In this document: positions 17,033 to 25,376 of the stretch, piece after piece
Numbering within the stretch: position 1 is the stretch's first letter
How the letters are laid out: the number at the start of each line of letters is the position of its first letter
Origin: Candidatus Zhuqueibacterota bacterium
GTDB taxonomy: Bacteria > SM23-31 > B21-G16
DNA: 26,275 nt
Assembly: GCA_003644825.1 (NCBI GenBank)
Contig: QNDJ01000001.1
Coordinates: 1-26,275, forward strand
Reading direction: 5' to 3'
Position numbers and translations under genes: made by a program
Notes under the pieces: generated by a model
Seen by the model: only the letters and a program-made list of their open reading frames with translations
Database searches by the model: none
Told to the model about the DNA's origin: nothing

Positions 17033-17796
17033 TATTTGATAGGTTAAAAATTTTATTCTCAAAAACAGGGAAAAGTCGGGAAGTTGATGAAGGAATTGAA
17101 TGGGAAGAGTTTCAGAAATCCCTCAATTATGTAATAAAGAAGTATAACCTTTTTAAGGAAGCTTTAACCCATCGTTCATATTTTTCCCGAAAAGATTCTG
17201 AAAAAATAAAATCCAATGAAAGGCTCGAATTTTTAGGTGATGCTGTTATTAATCTTGTAGTTGCGGAGCTTCTTTACGAAAAATATCCTGATATTAATGA
17301 AGGAGAGTTGACAAAGAAAAGGGCAATTCTTGTAAGCAGAAAGATTTTATCTGAAAAATCAAATGATTTGAACCTTGGTAAGTTTGTACTTATTGGTGAT
17401 TGCGAGGAAAAAACTGGTGGAAGACAGAAAGTTTCGATTCTAACAGATACTCTTGAGGCAGTAATAGGAGCAATTTACATTGAAAAAGGATATAAAAAAG
17501 TAAGAGATTATTTGAAAAATACAGTTTATAAAGATTTTGAAGAGATATTTGACAAGGAGGAAGTAAGAAATTTTAAAGGTGAACTTCTGGAATATATTCA
17601 GAAAGTTCAGCATAAAACACCTAAATATTTTCTTAAAAAGGAAGAAGGTCCTGACCATTATAAAACTTATACAGTTAATGTAAAAATTGGTAATAAGATT
17701 TTTGGAACAGGAAAAGGAAGGAGTAAAAAGGTAGCTGAACAAAAAGCAGCCGAAAAGGCTCTTGAGAAGATTAAAAATCTAAATGAGGGGAAATGA
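17026..17796 (+). CDS. rnc: Ribonuclease III
   Basis: Double-strand-specific endoribonuclease for rRNA and mRNA processing. The 256-aa protein has the signature [11 protein letters not shown], with E68 and D72, and the second metal-binding pair D141 and E144 in [12 protein letters not shown]-terminal double-stranded-RNA-binding domain spans about 182-252 ([11 protein letters not shown] ... [16 protein letters not shown]). The first ~30 residues are longer than in compact relatives. It follows fabF, as in many bacteria, and overlaps the ferredoxin gene by four bases, which ties the fatty-acid cluster to the 2-oxoacid oxidoreductase genes. Confidence 0.96.
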   Translation: MVIFDRLKILFSKTGKSREVDEGIEWEEFQKSLNYVIKKYNLFKEALTHRSYFSRKDSEKIKSNERLEFLGDAVINLVVAELLYEKYPDINEGELTKKRAILVSRKILSEKSNDLNLGKFVLIGDCEEKTGGRQKVSILTDTLEAVIGAIYIEKGYKKVRDYLKNTVYKDFEEIFDKEEVRNFKGELLEYIQKVQHKTPKYFLKKEEGPDHYKTYTVNVKIGNKIFGTGKGRSKKVAEQKAAEKALEKIKNLNEGK

Positions 17797-18032
17797 TTAT
17801 GGATGTAGTGGAGACCATTGTGGATATACCCACAGTAATAATCAGAGTGGATGAATGTAAGGGATGTGGTTATTGTGTAGAGGCTTGCCCTGTTAAAGTA
17901 CTGGTTCAATCTAAAAAGTTGAACATAAAGGGATATCATCCGGCAGAATATAAAGGAAGTGGTTGTACAGGTTGTGGAGTATGTTTTTATACCTGTCCCG
18001 AGCCAGGAGCTATAACAGTAATAAAAAAGTAA
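17793..18032 (+). CDS. korD: 2x[4Fe-4S] ferredoxin subunit of 2-oxoacid:ferredoxin oxidoreductase
   Basis: This 79-aa delta-type subunit carries electrons between the oxidoreductase core and free ferredoxin. It has two complete cluster motifs: C22-x2-C25-x2-C28-x3-C32-P and C58-x2-C61-x2-C64-x3-C68-P. About 20 residues precede the first motif. The start at 17793 overlaps the rnc stop (ATGA), with a GAGGGG just upstream; a second in-frame ATG two codons later is possible. The alpha subunit follows after 18 bases. The symbol is by role; vorD would be equally fair. Confidence 0.9.
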   Translation: MIMDVVETIVDIPTVIIRVDECKGCGYCVEACPVKVLVQSKKLNIKGYHPAEYKGSGCTGCGVCFYTCPEPGAITVIKK

Positions 18033-18050
18033 TGTACAGGAGAATACAAA

Positions 18051-19121
18051 ATGGCAAAAGTTTTGTTAAAAGGAAACGAAGCAGTGGTAAAAGGTGCAAT
18101 CCTTGCTGGATGTAGATTTTTCTTTGGTTATCCTATAACACCTGCAAGTGAGATAGCGGAAACGGCTGCATATTATATTCCGCTGGTTGGGGGTACTTTT
18201 ATTCAGGCGGAGAGTGAGATAGGAGCAATAAATATGGTTTATGGTGCATCTTCAGGTGGTGTAAGAGCAATGACAGCCTCTTCGGGGCCTGGTTTAAGCT
18301 TGAAACAGGAAGGGATATCTTATTTATGTGGAGCTGAGCTACCGTGTGTGATTGTTGATATAATGAGAGGAGGACCGGGTTTAGGCAATATTGCTCCTGA
18401 CCAGGGAGACTACAATCAGATGGTTAAAGGTGGTGGCCATGGTAGTTATAAAGTGCTTGTTCTCGCTCCAAATTCTGTTCAGGAGATGTGTAACTTTGCA
18501 ATTCTTGCTTTTGAACTTGCAGATAAATATAGAAACCCTGTTATTGTGTTGACGGATGGGTTTATTGGACAGATGATGGAACCGGTGGAGTTTCCTGAAG
18601 TTCAGGTAGAGGTTCCAAAAAAAGACTGGGCTCTTTATGGGGAAGAAGACGATAATAAAAAACTGATATCATCAATTTATCTTGACCCTGATGAGCTTGA
18701 AGAAATTGTTATAAAGATAAACAAAAAATATAAAAGAATGGAAGAGGAAGAAGTTCGGTATGAAGCCAGTTATTTAGAGGATGCTGAGCTTGTAACTGTT
18801 AGTTTTGGCGTTGTATCGAGAATATTATCTTCGGTTGTAGAAAGATGCAGAAAGGAAGGTTATAAGGTAGGTTATTTAAGACCTATTACCTTATTTCCAT
18901 TTCCGAAGAAGATAATTAATAAACTTTCAGAAGAGGGCAAGGCGTTTTTATCGGTTGAATTAAGCAATGGTCAGATGGTTGATGATGTTAGGCTTAATGC
19001 AAGGCAAAGTGATGTTCATTTTTATGGAAGGATGGGTGGAAATGTTCCCAGTGAAGACGAGTTATATGAAGTTATTGTTAAAATACTCAAAGGAGAAAGG
19101 AAATGGCTAAAAACAGGTTAG
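18051..19121 (+). CDS. vorB: 2-oxoacid:ferredoxin oxidoreductase alpha subunit (VorB/KorA type)
   Basis: Alpha (pyrimidine-binding) subunit of an enzyme that converts a 2-oxoacid plus CoA to acyl-CoA, CO2 and reduced ferredoxin. The 356-aa protein starts [19 protein letters not shown] and has [30 protein letters not shown] and [22 protein letters not shown]. The stretch [17 protein letters not shown] followed by KGGGHG is what I recall of the branched-chain (VorB) class, whereas 2-oxoglutarate enzymes usually have GGPSTGLPT here. The nearby sucCD and sdh genes would equally suit a 2-oxoglutarate enzyme, so the substrate remains open. AGGAGA precedes the ATG. The end overlaps the next gene by 19 bases. 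Confidence 0.87.
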   Translation: MAKVLLKGNEAVVKGAILAGCRFFFGYPITPASEIAETAAYYIPLVGGTFIQAESEIGAINMVYGASSGGVRAMTASSGPGLSLKQEGISYLCGAELPCVIVDIMRGGPGLGNIAPDQGDYNQMVKGGGHGSYKVLVLAPNSVQEMCNFAILAFELADKYRNPVIVLTDGFIGQMMEPVEFPEVQVEVPKKDWALYGEEDDNKKLISSIYLDPDELEEIVIKINKKYKRMEEEEVRYEASYLEDAELVTVSFGVVSRILSSVVERCRKEGYKVGYLRPITLFPFPKKIINKLSEEGKAFLSVELSNGQMVDDVRLNARQSDVHFYGRMGGNVPSEDELYEVIVKILKGERKWLKTG

Positions 19122-20542
19122 GAAAATCGAGTGCATTTTATGATATATATGAGAGAAATCCGTCTTCAGATAAAACTGTGACCCATTACTGCCCCGGTTG
19201 TGGTCATGGAATATTACATAAATTTATAGCTGAAGCTCTTGAAGATTATGGTGTATGGAATAGAACAATCCTTTTAAGCCCTGTTGGATGCAGTGTTTTT
19301 GCATATTATTATTTCAAGGTTGGAAATATTCAGTGTGCTCATGGTAGGGCACCTGCTGTAGCAACTGGAATAAAGAGAGCTCATCCTGATAGTATTGTTA
19401 TAAGTTATCAGGGTGATGGAGACCTGGCAGGTATAGGTGGCAATGAGATAATACAGGCAGCAAATAGAGGAGAAAATATTACTGTATTTTTTATTAATAA
19501 TGCAATATATGGTATGACAGGGGGGCAGATGGCTCCCACCACCCTTGTTGGTCAATCTACAACAACCACACCAAGAGGGCGTGATATTTATAATGAAGGA
19601 TACCCTATTAAGATAGCCGAGATAATATCAATCTTAGAATCACCTGTATATGTTGAAAGAGTTGCTTTAGCAGATACAAAAAATATTATGAAAGCAAGAA
19701 GTGCTGTCAGGAAAGCAATAAATTATCAGGTTGAAAATAAAGGATTTTCTCTTGTTGAGGTTCTTTCTCCCTGTCCTACTGGCTGGAAAATGAACCCTGT
19801 AGATGCAAAAAAATGGGTCACAAATGAGATGCAGAAATATTTTAAACTTGGTGTTTTTAAAGATGTCGGTAAAGAAAGAAAATCAAGAAAAGTTAATGGA
19901 GAAAAAGTTCCGCTAAATAAGGTTCCAGATATAATAGATATTCCATCTGATGAAAAGAAGGAAATCAGTCGGATAGAGAAAAAGAGTGAAGAGAAATTTT
20001 TAAAGAGGATAAAGATTGCTGGTTTTGGAGGACAGGGTATTCTTTTACTTGGTGTTACTCTTGCTGAAAGCGGAATGATGGAAGGGAAAAATGTTACCTG
20101 GTTGCCATCCTATGGACCGGAAATGAGAGGAGGAACGGCTAACTGTCATGTGATTGTTTCGAATCAGAGAATAGGGAGCCCACTTGTGGATTGGTCGGAT
20201 ATTTTAATAGCAATGAATAGACCTTCTCTCGATAAGTTTGAACCCAAAGCTGTACCCGGGAGCCTTATATTTTACGATTCCACAATTGTTAATAGAAAAC
20301 CTGAAAGAAATGATGTTAAAGCAATAGGTGTTCCATTTACGGAAATTGCTGATGGTATTGGAAGTACCAAAGTTTTAAATATGGTTGCACTTGGTTCCCT
20401 GATAAGATTTACTGGTATGTTATCTCCAGAAACTCTGTTTGAAGCTCAAACAAGGGTTGTAAAAAGGAAAGAATTTCTGGAATTAAATAAGAGAGCAATA
20501 AAGGCCGGAATGGAATTTATAGATTCTTTAAAAGAAAGTTAA
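19103..20542 (+). CDS. 2-oxoacid:ferredoxin oxidoreductase, fused beta and gamma subunits
   Basis: This 479-aa protein joins two subunits that are often separate. Residues ~20-250 are the TPP-binding beta part: [13 protein letters not shown] (C30, C33), [27 protein letters not shown], and the TPP/magnesium motif GDGD (104-107) ending in FINN with YGMTGGQ. A charged linker lies at about 250-300. Residues ~302-470 are the gamma part: [14 protein letters not shown] (GFGGQG at 307-312), [15 protein letters not shown] and VGS-type [12 protein letters not shown]. Frame and length are intact, so this is a real fusion rather than a readthrough. The ATG has AAAGGAGAAAGGA just upstream. In keeping with the alpha gene it may be Vor or Kor. 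Confidence 0.92.
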   Translation: MAKNRLGKSSAFYDIYERNPSSDKTVTHYCPGCGHGILHKFIAEALEDYGVWNRTILLSPVGCSVFAYYYFKVGNIQCAHGRAPAVATGIKRAHPDSIVISYQGDGDLAGIGGNEIIQAANRGENITVFFINNAIYGMTGGQMAPTTLVGQSTTTTPRGRDIYNEGYPIKIAEIISILESPVYVERVALADTKNIMKARSAVRKAINYQVENKGFSLVEVLSPCPTGWKMNPVDAKKWVTNEMQKYFKLGVFKDVGKERKSRKVNGEKVPLNKVPDIIDIPSDEKKEISRIEKKSEEKFLKRIKIAGFGGQGILLLGVTLAESGMMEGKNVTWLPSYGPEMRGGTANCHVIVSNQRIGSPLVDWSDILIAMNRPSLDKFEPKAVPGSLIFYDSTIVNRKPERNDVKAIGVPFTEIADGIGSTKVLNMVALGSLIRFTGMLSPETLFEAQTRVVKRKEFLELNKRAIKAGMEFIDSLKES

Positions 20543-20572
20543 TAATCTGAATAAAAATAAGGAGATTAGAAA

Positions 20573-21727
20573 TTGGATTACTTACTTACAGATGAACAAA
20601 TAGAACTCAGAAACTTAGCACGGAAAGTAGCTCGAGAGAAGATTAAGCCAATAGCTGCTGAATGCGATAGAGAGGGTCGATTTCCCTGGGAAATTGTAGA
20701 ACTCTTCAGAGAGCTTGATTTTTTCAGAATAATTGTTCCAGAGGAGTATGGTGGAATAAGTGGTAAGAGCCTTGATGTTTGTATAGTAACCGAAGAGTTA
20801 AGCAGGGCTTGTGGAGGAATAGCGTTATGTCTGGCGGCAACTGCTCTTGGTTCTTATCCAATTATTCTTGATGGAACAGAAGAACAAAAGAGAAAATATC
20901 TTCCCAGAATAGCAAACGGGGAAATCCTGACCGGATTTGGATTAACAGAATCATCTGCGGGTTCTGATGCTGCTGCCATAAAAACTACTGCAAGGCGTGA
21001 AGGTAACTATTATATTCTGAACGGAACAAAACAGTTTATTACTAACGGCAGTGTAGCAAAGGTGTATACTGTGATAGCTAAAACTGACCCTACGAAAGGG
21101 ACAAGAGGAACATCAGCTTTTATAGTGGAAGAAGGATATGAAGGGTTTTCTTATGGAAAGAAAGAGGATAAAATGGGAATCAGAGCATCGGTTACATCGG
21201 AGCTGGTTTTTGATAATTGTAAAGTTCCTGTGGAAAACAGGATAGGTGCAGAAGGTCAGGGGTTTATAGTTGCAATGAGGACCCTTGATAAAGCGAGACC
21301 GGGGGTTGCTGCTCAGGCAGTTGGTATTGCCCAGGGCGCTTTTGACCTCGCTCTGGAATATATAAGAACTCGAGAACAATTTGGCCAGACTTTATCTACT
21401 TTTCAGGGATTGCAGTTTATGATTGCAGAAATGGCAACAAAAATTGAAGCAGCAAGGGCTTTAATCTATGCTACTGCAAGAATGGTCGATGCGGGAGTAA
21501 GAAATATTTCAAAAGAATGTGCAATGTGTAAACTTTTAGCTTCTGATGTAGCTATGGAAGTTACTACAAAAGCTGTTCAATTGTTTGGTGGATACGGTTA
21601 TATGAGGGATTATCCCATTGAAAAATTTATGAGAGATGCTAAAATTACACAGATATACGAAGGAACAAATGAAATTCAGAAAGTAGTCATTGCAAGAAGA
21701 CTTATAAAAGAAGGTGCAAGTAAGTAA
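20573..21727 (+). CDS. Acyl-CoA dehydrogenase (short/branched-chain type)
   Basis: FAD enzyme that oxidises acyl-CoA to trans-2-enoyl-CoA, passing electrons to ETF. The 384-aa protein begins DYLLTDEQIELRNLARKVA and has GFGLTESSAGSDAA (121-134), NGTKQFITNG, DKMGIRASVTSELVFDNC, RTREQFGQTLSTFQGLQF, LFGGYGYMRDYP and QIYEGTNEIQ with E363 as the catalytic base. It most resembles butyryl-, isobutyryl- or isovaleryl-CoA dehydrogenases, though the chain length cannot be fixed. The start is TTG at 20573 with AAGGAG (20559-20564) eight bases upstream. No etfAB or enoyl-CoA hydratase is in the window. Its place 30 bases after the 2-oxoacid oxidoreductase suggests branched-chain acyl-CoA metabolism. Confidence 0.93.
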   Translation: MDYLLTDEQIELRNLARKVAREKIKPIAAECDREGRFPWEIVELFRELDFFRIIVPEEYGGISGKSLDVCIVTEELSRACGGIALCLAATALGSYPIILDGTEEQKRKYLPRIANGEILTGFGLTESSAGSDAAAIKTTARREGNYYILNGTKQFITNGSVAKVYTVIAKTDPTKGTRGTSAFIVEEGYEGFSYGKKEDKMGIRASVTSELVFDNCKVPVENRIGAEGQGFIVAMRTLDKARPGVAAQAVGIAQGAFDLALEYIRTREQFGQTLSTFQGLQFMIAEMATKIEAARALIYATARMVDAGVRNISKECAMCKLLASDVAMEVTTKAVQLFGGYGYMRDYPIEKFMRDAKITQIYEGTNEIQKVVIARRLIKEGASK

Positions 21728-21797
21728 TTTAAAAGCTCATTAATTTATTTATTAAAATTAATATAATAAATAACAAACAAAATACAGGAGAAAAATA

Positions 21798-22019
21798 TTG
21801 ATTTTAGAAAAAGTTGAGGAATGTTTAGACGAAATAAGACCAAATCTTCAAGCAGATGGTGGGGATGTGGAACTTGTAGAGGTTAAGGATGGCGTCGTTA
21901 AAGTAAAACTGAAGGGAACCTGTGCAGGTTGTATTTTTTCTCAGATTACTATAAAAAGTGGTATTGAGAGATATTTGAAAGAAAAAATCCCTGAAATTGT
22001 CAAGGTTGAATCAGTTTAG
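21798..22019 (+). CDS. NifU C-terminal-domain Fe-S scaffold/carrier protein
   Basis: This 73-aa stand-alone NifU/Nfu domain binds and passes on Fe-S clusters. Key features are EKVEECLDEIRPNLQADGGDVELV and the cluster-binding C42-x2-C45 in GTCAGCIFSQ, with a helical IKSGIERYLKEKIPEI end. The start is TTG at 21798 with AGGAGA shortly upstream. It sits between genes for an Fe-S 2-oxoacid oxidoreductase and an Fe-S succinate dehydrogenase, suggesting it helps mature them. The 156 bases after it hold no gene and no convincing promoter. Confidence 0.93.
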   Translation: MILEKVEECLDEIRPNLQADGGDVELVEVKDGVVKVKLKGTCAGCIFSQITIKSGIERYLKEKIPEIVKVESV

Positions 22020-22175
22020 AATTTAATCTACATAATATCTGTTTGTGCATAATGTTTCTCATTTTTATTTTCCCAAGTAAGTTAGTGGTTATAAATAAAA
22101 TTTGAAATTTTTCTCCAGTATCTTCGACTTTAAAGTGGATTTTTACCATAGATATAAACTTAAGAGAGGCTGACT

Positions 22176-22520
22176 ATGGAGAAAAGAATTGTAGGTGTCT
22201 GGCCCTGGTTTGCTCAAAGGTTAACAGCAGCGTTTCTTGTTGTTGGTATGGTAATTCATTTTATAGTATTGCACTATACGATTGAAAGACCTATTACTTT
22301 TGAAAAAGTAATTCTCAGATTAAGCTCCCCGGGATGGGTAATTTTTGATATACTGCTTCTGGGGGCTGTTATTTATCATGCTCTTAATGGTGTATGGTCA
22401 ATAATGACTGATTGGAATATGGGCAAAAAAGCAAGAAAAATATGGGGCTGGCTTCTTTCCATTATAGGTATAGCTTCTTTTTTTATCGGGATTTATATTC
22501 TTATTCCCTTTTCAAAATAG
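22176..22520 (+). CDS. sdhD: Succinate dehydrogenase/fumarate reductase membrane anchor subunit (SdhD-like)
   Basis: This 114-aa protein has three predicted membrane helices (about 14-34, 53-77 and 88-110). It resembles the smaller SdhD-type anchor: WFAQRLTAAFLV at the first helix and VIYHALNGVWSIMTDW in the second, where H68 is a likely heme ligand; H28 in the first helix is another candidate. Anchor subunits carry heme b and the quinone site and hold SdhAB at the membrane. AGAGG precedes the ATG. It is the first gene of the sdh cluster, 23 bases before the second anchor. The C and D labels rest on motif likeness only. Confidence 0.8.
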   Translation: MEKRIVGVWPWFAQRLTAAFLVVGMVIHFIVLHYTIERPITFEKVILRLSSPGWVIFDILLLGAVIYHALNGVWSIMTDWNMGKKARKIWGWLLSIIGIASFFIGIYILIPFSK

Positions 22521-22542
22521 TAATAAAAATCCAGGAGTTAAG

Positions 22543-22914
22543 ATGAAAAAGAATATAATTTCAGTATTGTTGAGAGAATTGAAGCTCAATTTTAATCCTG
22601 GAATGATATCATTTTTCTTCCATAGAATTACAGGTATAGGCATAGTAATATACATTTTTCTTCACTTATGGACATTGAGTGCTGTTGTAAAAGGTCGGGA
22701 TGCGTTTAATCATTCTATCGTGAAATGGGATAATACCCTGGGGCACTTTTTTGAATATCTGATTATGATAGCTGTTCTTTATCATTTATTAAATGGAATC
22801 AGGATAATAGCAGCTGATTTGTTTAAATTAACATTATTCCATAAGAAAATGTTCTGGGCGTTTGGTATAATATTTATAGTTTTTGCAGTCTATAGTATAA
22901 AAGTATTTTTTTAA
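22543..22914 (+). CDS. sdhC: Succinate dehydrogenase/fumarate reductase cytochrome b subunit (SdhC-like)
   Basis: This 123-aa integral membrane protein has three helices. It carries the SdhC hallmarks FHRITGIGIVIYIFLHL (H27, R28, H41) and YHLLNGIRIIAAD (H81). H41 and H81 are likely heme b ligands; S23, R28 and nearby residues lie where the quinone site is found in known enzymes. CCAGGAG is eight bases or so before the ATG. It is followed by sdhA after 11 bases. Together with the SdhD-like protein it would form the membrane anchor. Confidence 0.85.
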   Translation: MKKNIISVLLRELKLNFNPGMISFFFHRITGIGIVIYIFLHLWTLSAVVKGRDAFNHSIVKWDNTLGHFFEYLIMIAVLYHLLNGIRIIAADLFKLTLFHKKMFWAFGIIFIVFAVYSIKVFF

Positions 22915-22925
22915 AGGGAAATTAA

Positions 22926-24650
22926 ATGAGGTATCATCAGGCAGTAGTAGTAGGTGGGGGATTGGCCGGGCTCAGGGCAGCAGTTGCATTAAATCAGAGG
23001 AATATAAAAGTAGCAGTGATATCGAAGGTTCATCCGATTAGGTCGCATTCAAATTCGGCACAGGGTGGTATTAATGCACCGCTTGGTAATCATCCGAGAG
23101 GATGCGTTGATAGCCCTGAAAGGCATGCTTTCGATACGATAAAGGGTAGTGATTATCTTGCAGACCAGGATGCTGTGATGAGGCTAACAAAGGATGCTGC
23201 TAAAAGGATAATAGAACTGGAGCATTGGGGCTGTCCCTTCAGCAGGACTATTGACGGAAAGATTGCCCAGAGACCCTTTGGTGGTGCAGGTTTTCCAAGG
23301 ACCTGTTATGCAGCTGATAGAACAGGAAAATATATTCTCCATACACTATGGGAACAGATCATAAAATACATTCATTCTTCTGAAAGAGAAAATATGACCG
23401 TTTATGATGAGTGGTTTGTAACATCGATAGTGGTTAAAGATGGTGTATGCCATGGAGTTATAGCAATGGACCTTGATACGGGAGAGCTTGAAGAGTTTAA
23501 AGCAGATGCAGTAATTTTCGCAACCGGTGGCTCAGGTAGGGTTTATAAAAATACAACAAATTCTTTAATAAGCACAGGTCTTGGAGTTGCTATTCCTTTC
23601 AGAGAAGGAATTCCGTTAAAGGATATGGAATTCATTCAGTTTCATCCTACCACTCTTTATGGTAATAATATATTGATGACAGAAGGTTGTAGAGGTGAAG
23701 GAGGATACTTATTGAATAATAAGGGTGAAAGGTTTTTAGCGAATTATGATGATTCCAGAAAAGCAATGGAGGTTGCACCGCGAGATATAATAGCAAGAAA
23801 TATGATGCGAGAAATTCTTGCTGGCAGGGGATTTGAAGATGCCTATTTACACCTTGATTTGAGGCATCTCGGGGCAGAAAAGATTAATACCAGACTGCCT
23901 GGAATAAGAGAACTTGCTATAAACTTTGTTAATGTTGACCCGATTGATGAGCCCATTCCGGTGCAACCGGGTATGCATTACACAATGGGTGGAATCGATA
24001 CCAATATCAATTGTGAAACCATTGTTAAGGGATTTTATGCTGCAGGTGAGTGTGCGTGTGTAAGTGTTCATGGGGCTAACCGACTTGGTGGTAATTCTTT
24101 ACTTGAAACTGTAGTATTTGGTACTATTGCTGGTGAGTCTGCGGCTGACTATATTCTTGAAGAGTCTCCATCATCCAGTGAAGCAGCTTTAAAAGAAAAA
24201 TTAGGACAACAGAAAATAGTTCTTATGAATTACCTTGACCATAATGGAGAGGAGAATCATGCAAAAATAAAAGAAGAGCTTGGAACTGTAATGAAAGATA
24301 AAGTGGGAATTTTCAGAAAAAAAGAAAAAATGGAAGAAGCCTTAGAAGAAGTAAGAAAACTTAAGGAAAGGTATAAAGATATAAAAATAATAGACAAAGG
24401 AAAAAGAATGAACTTTGATTTAATATGGGCAATGGAACTGGGAGGCAACCTGGAAGTGGCTGAGGTAATTACAATGGGAGCTTTGAAAAGGGAGGAAAGC
24501 AGGGGTTCTCATTATAGACTCGATTTCCCTGAAAGAGATGATAAAAACTGGTTAAAACATACAGTTGCTTTTTCAACACCTGAAGGGGTAAAACTTGAAT
24601 ATAAAGATGTTACACTTGGATTTTATGAACCCAGGGAAAGGAAATATTAA
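22926..24650 (+). CDS. sdhA: Succinate dehydrogenase/fumarate reductase flavoprotein subunit
   Basis: Flavoprotein that interconverts succinate and fumarate. The 574-aa protein has the dinucleotide fold VVVGGGLAGLRAA (7-19), RSHSNSAQGGI with H41 as the probable covalent FAD attachment, FATGGSGRVY, FIQFHPTTLYG, TEGCRGEGGYL with the catalytic arginine, HYTMGGIDTN and the substrate-binding GECACVSVHGANRLGGNSLLE. The C-terminal domain with a charged helix pair (about 445-490) and LDFPERDDKNWLKH is complete. AAGGGAA precedes the ATG. The sequence alone does not decide between succinate oxidation and fumarate reduction. Confidence 0.96.
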   Translation: MRYHQAVVVGGGLAGLRAAVALNQRNIKVAVISKVHPIRSHSNSAQGGINAPLGNHPRGCVDSPERHAFDTIKGSDYLADQDAVMRLTKDAAKRIIELEHWGCPFSRTIDGKIAQRPFGGAGFPRTCYAADRTGKYILHTLWEQIIKYIHSSERENMTVYDEWFVTSIVVKDGVCHGVIAMDLDTGELEEFKADAVIFATGGSGRVYKNTTNSLISTGLGVAIPFREGIPLKDMEFIQFHPTTLYGNNILMTEGCRGEGGYLLNNKGERFLANYDDSRKAMEVAPRDIIARNMMREILAGRGFEDAYLHLDLRHLGAEKINTRLPGIRELAINFVNVDPIDEPIPVQPGMHYTMGGIDTNINCETIVKGFYAAGECACVSVHGANRLGGNSLLETVVFGTIAGESAADYILEESPSSSEAALKEKLGQQKIVLMNYLDHNGEENHAKIKEELGTVMKDKVGIFRKKEKMEEALEEVRKLKERYKDIKIIDKGKRMNFDLIWAMELGGNLEVAEVITMGALKREESRGSHYRLDFPERDDKNWLKHTVAFSTPEGVKLEYKDVTLGFYEPRERKY

Positions 24651-24652
24651 AA

Positions 24653-25372
24653 ATGGAAAAAGTTATATTCAAGGTGTTCAGATTTAATCCTGAAAGGGAT
24701 AAAAAACCACGATTCGATAAGTATGAGGTTCCTATCAGGAATGGGATGACTGTGCTTGATGCTCTTTACTACATACAGGGGTATCTTGACGGTTCGTTAG
24801 CATTCAGGTCTTCCTGCAGGGAAGGTGTTTGTGGGTCCTGTGGTATGCATATTAATGGAAAATACAGGTTAGCATGTGAAACACAGATTAATAGATTGAA
24901 ATCAAAAAAAATTACAATTAAGCCTCTTGGGCATTTGCCTGTTATTAAAGACCTTGTTGTTGATATGACAGATTTCTGGGAAAAATACAGTTATATCAAG
25001 CCTTATTTGATTGCCGGTGCACCCCCGGAAGAAAATGAAAGAATTCAGACTCAGGATGACAGAAACAAACTGGATGGACTTATAGATTGTATATTATGTG
25101 CCTGCTGTTATGCTGCTTGCACTATTACAGATACAGAAAAAAATTATCTTGGACCTGCTGCTCTTTTGAAAGTGGATAGGTTTGTTGAAGATTCAAGAGA
25201 CAACAATAAAAAAGAGAGGTTACTGACTGTAAGTGGTGATTCCGGTATATTCAGATGTCATACTCTTTTTAACTGTCAGGAAGTGTGCCCAAAGAATTTA
25301 GACCCAACAGGAGCAATCGCAAGATTAAAGAGAATGGCTATTTCTAATACCCTTTGTTTCTGGGAAAAGTAA
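24653..25372 (+). CDS. sdhB: Succinate dehydrogenase/fumarate reductase iron-sulfur subunit
   Basis: This 239-aa electron-transfer subunit has three clusters. The [2Fe-2S] ligands are C55, C60, C63 and C75 (SSCREGVCGSCGM ... LAC). The [4Fe-4S] ligands are C146, C149, C152 and C212. The [3Fe-4S] ligands are C156, C202 and C208 (CHTLFNCQEVCPK). All are present in the standard spacing; an extra C151 lies in the CACC stretch, and the residue after C156 is threonine rather than the usual proline. It starts two bases after sdhA with AGGGAAAGGA upstream. Confidence 0.97.
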   Translation: MEKVIFKVFRFNPERDKKPRFDKYEVPIRNGMTVLDALYYIQGYLDGSLAFRSSCREGVCGSCGMHINGKYRLACETQINRLKSKKITIKPLGHLPVIKDLVVDMTDFWEKYSYIKPYLIAGAPPEENERIQTQDDRNKLDGLIDCILCACCYAACTITDTEKNYLGPAALLKVDRFVEDSRDNNKKERLLTVSGDSGIFRCHTLFNCQEVCPKNLDPTGAIARLKRMAISNTLCFWEK

Positions 25373-25376
25373 GGTA

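Noticed and set aside
22020-22175. Promoter for the sdh genes in the 156-base gap
   Set aside because: Several AT-rich -10-like strings exist but none pairs with a -35 box at suitable spacing; a short ACTTTAAAGT palindrome at 22127-22136 is too small to call.
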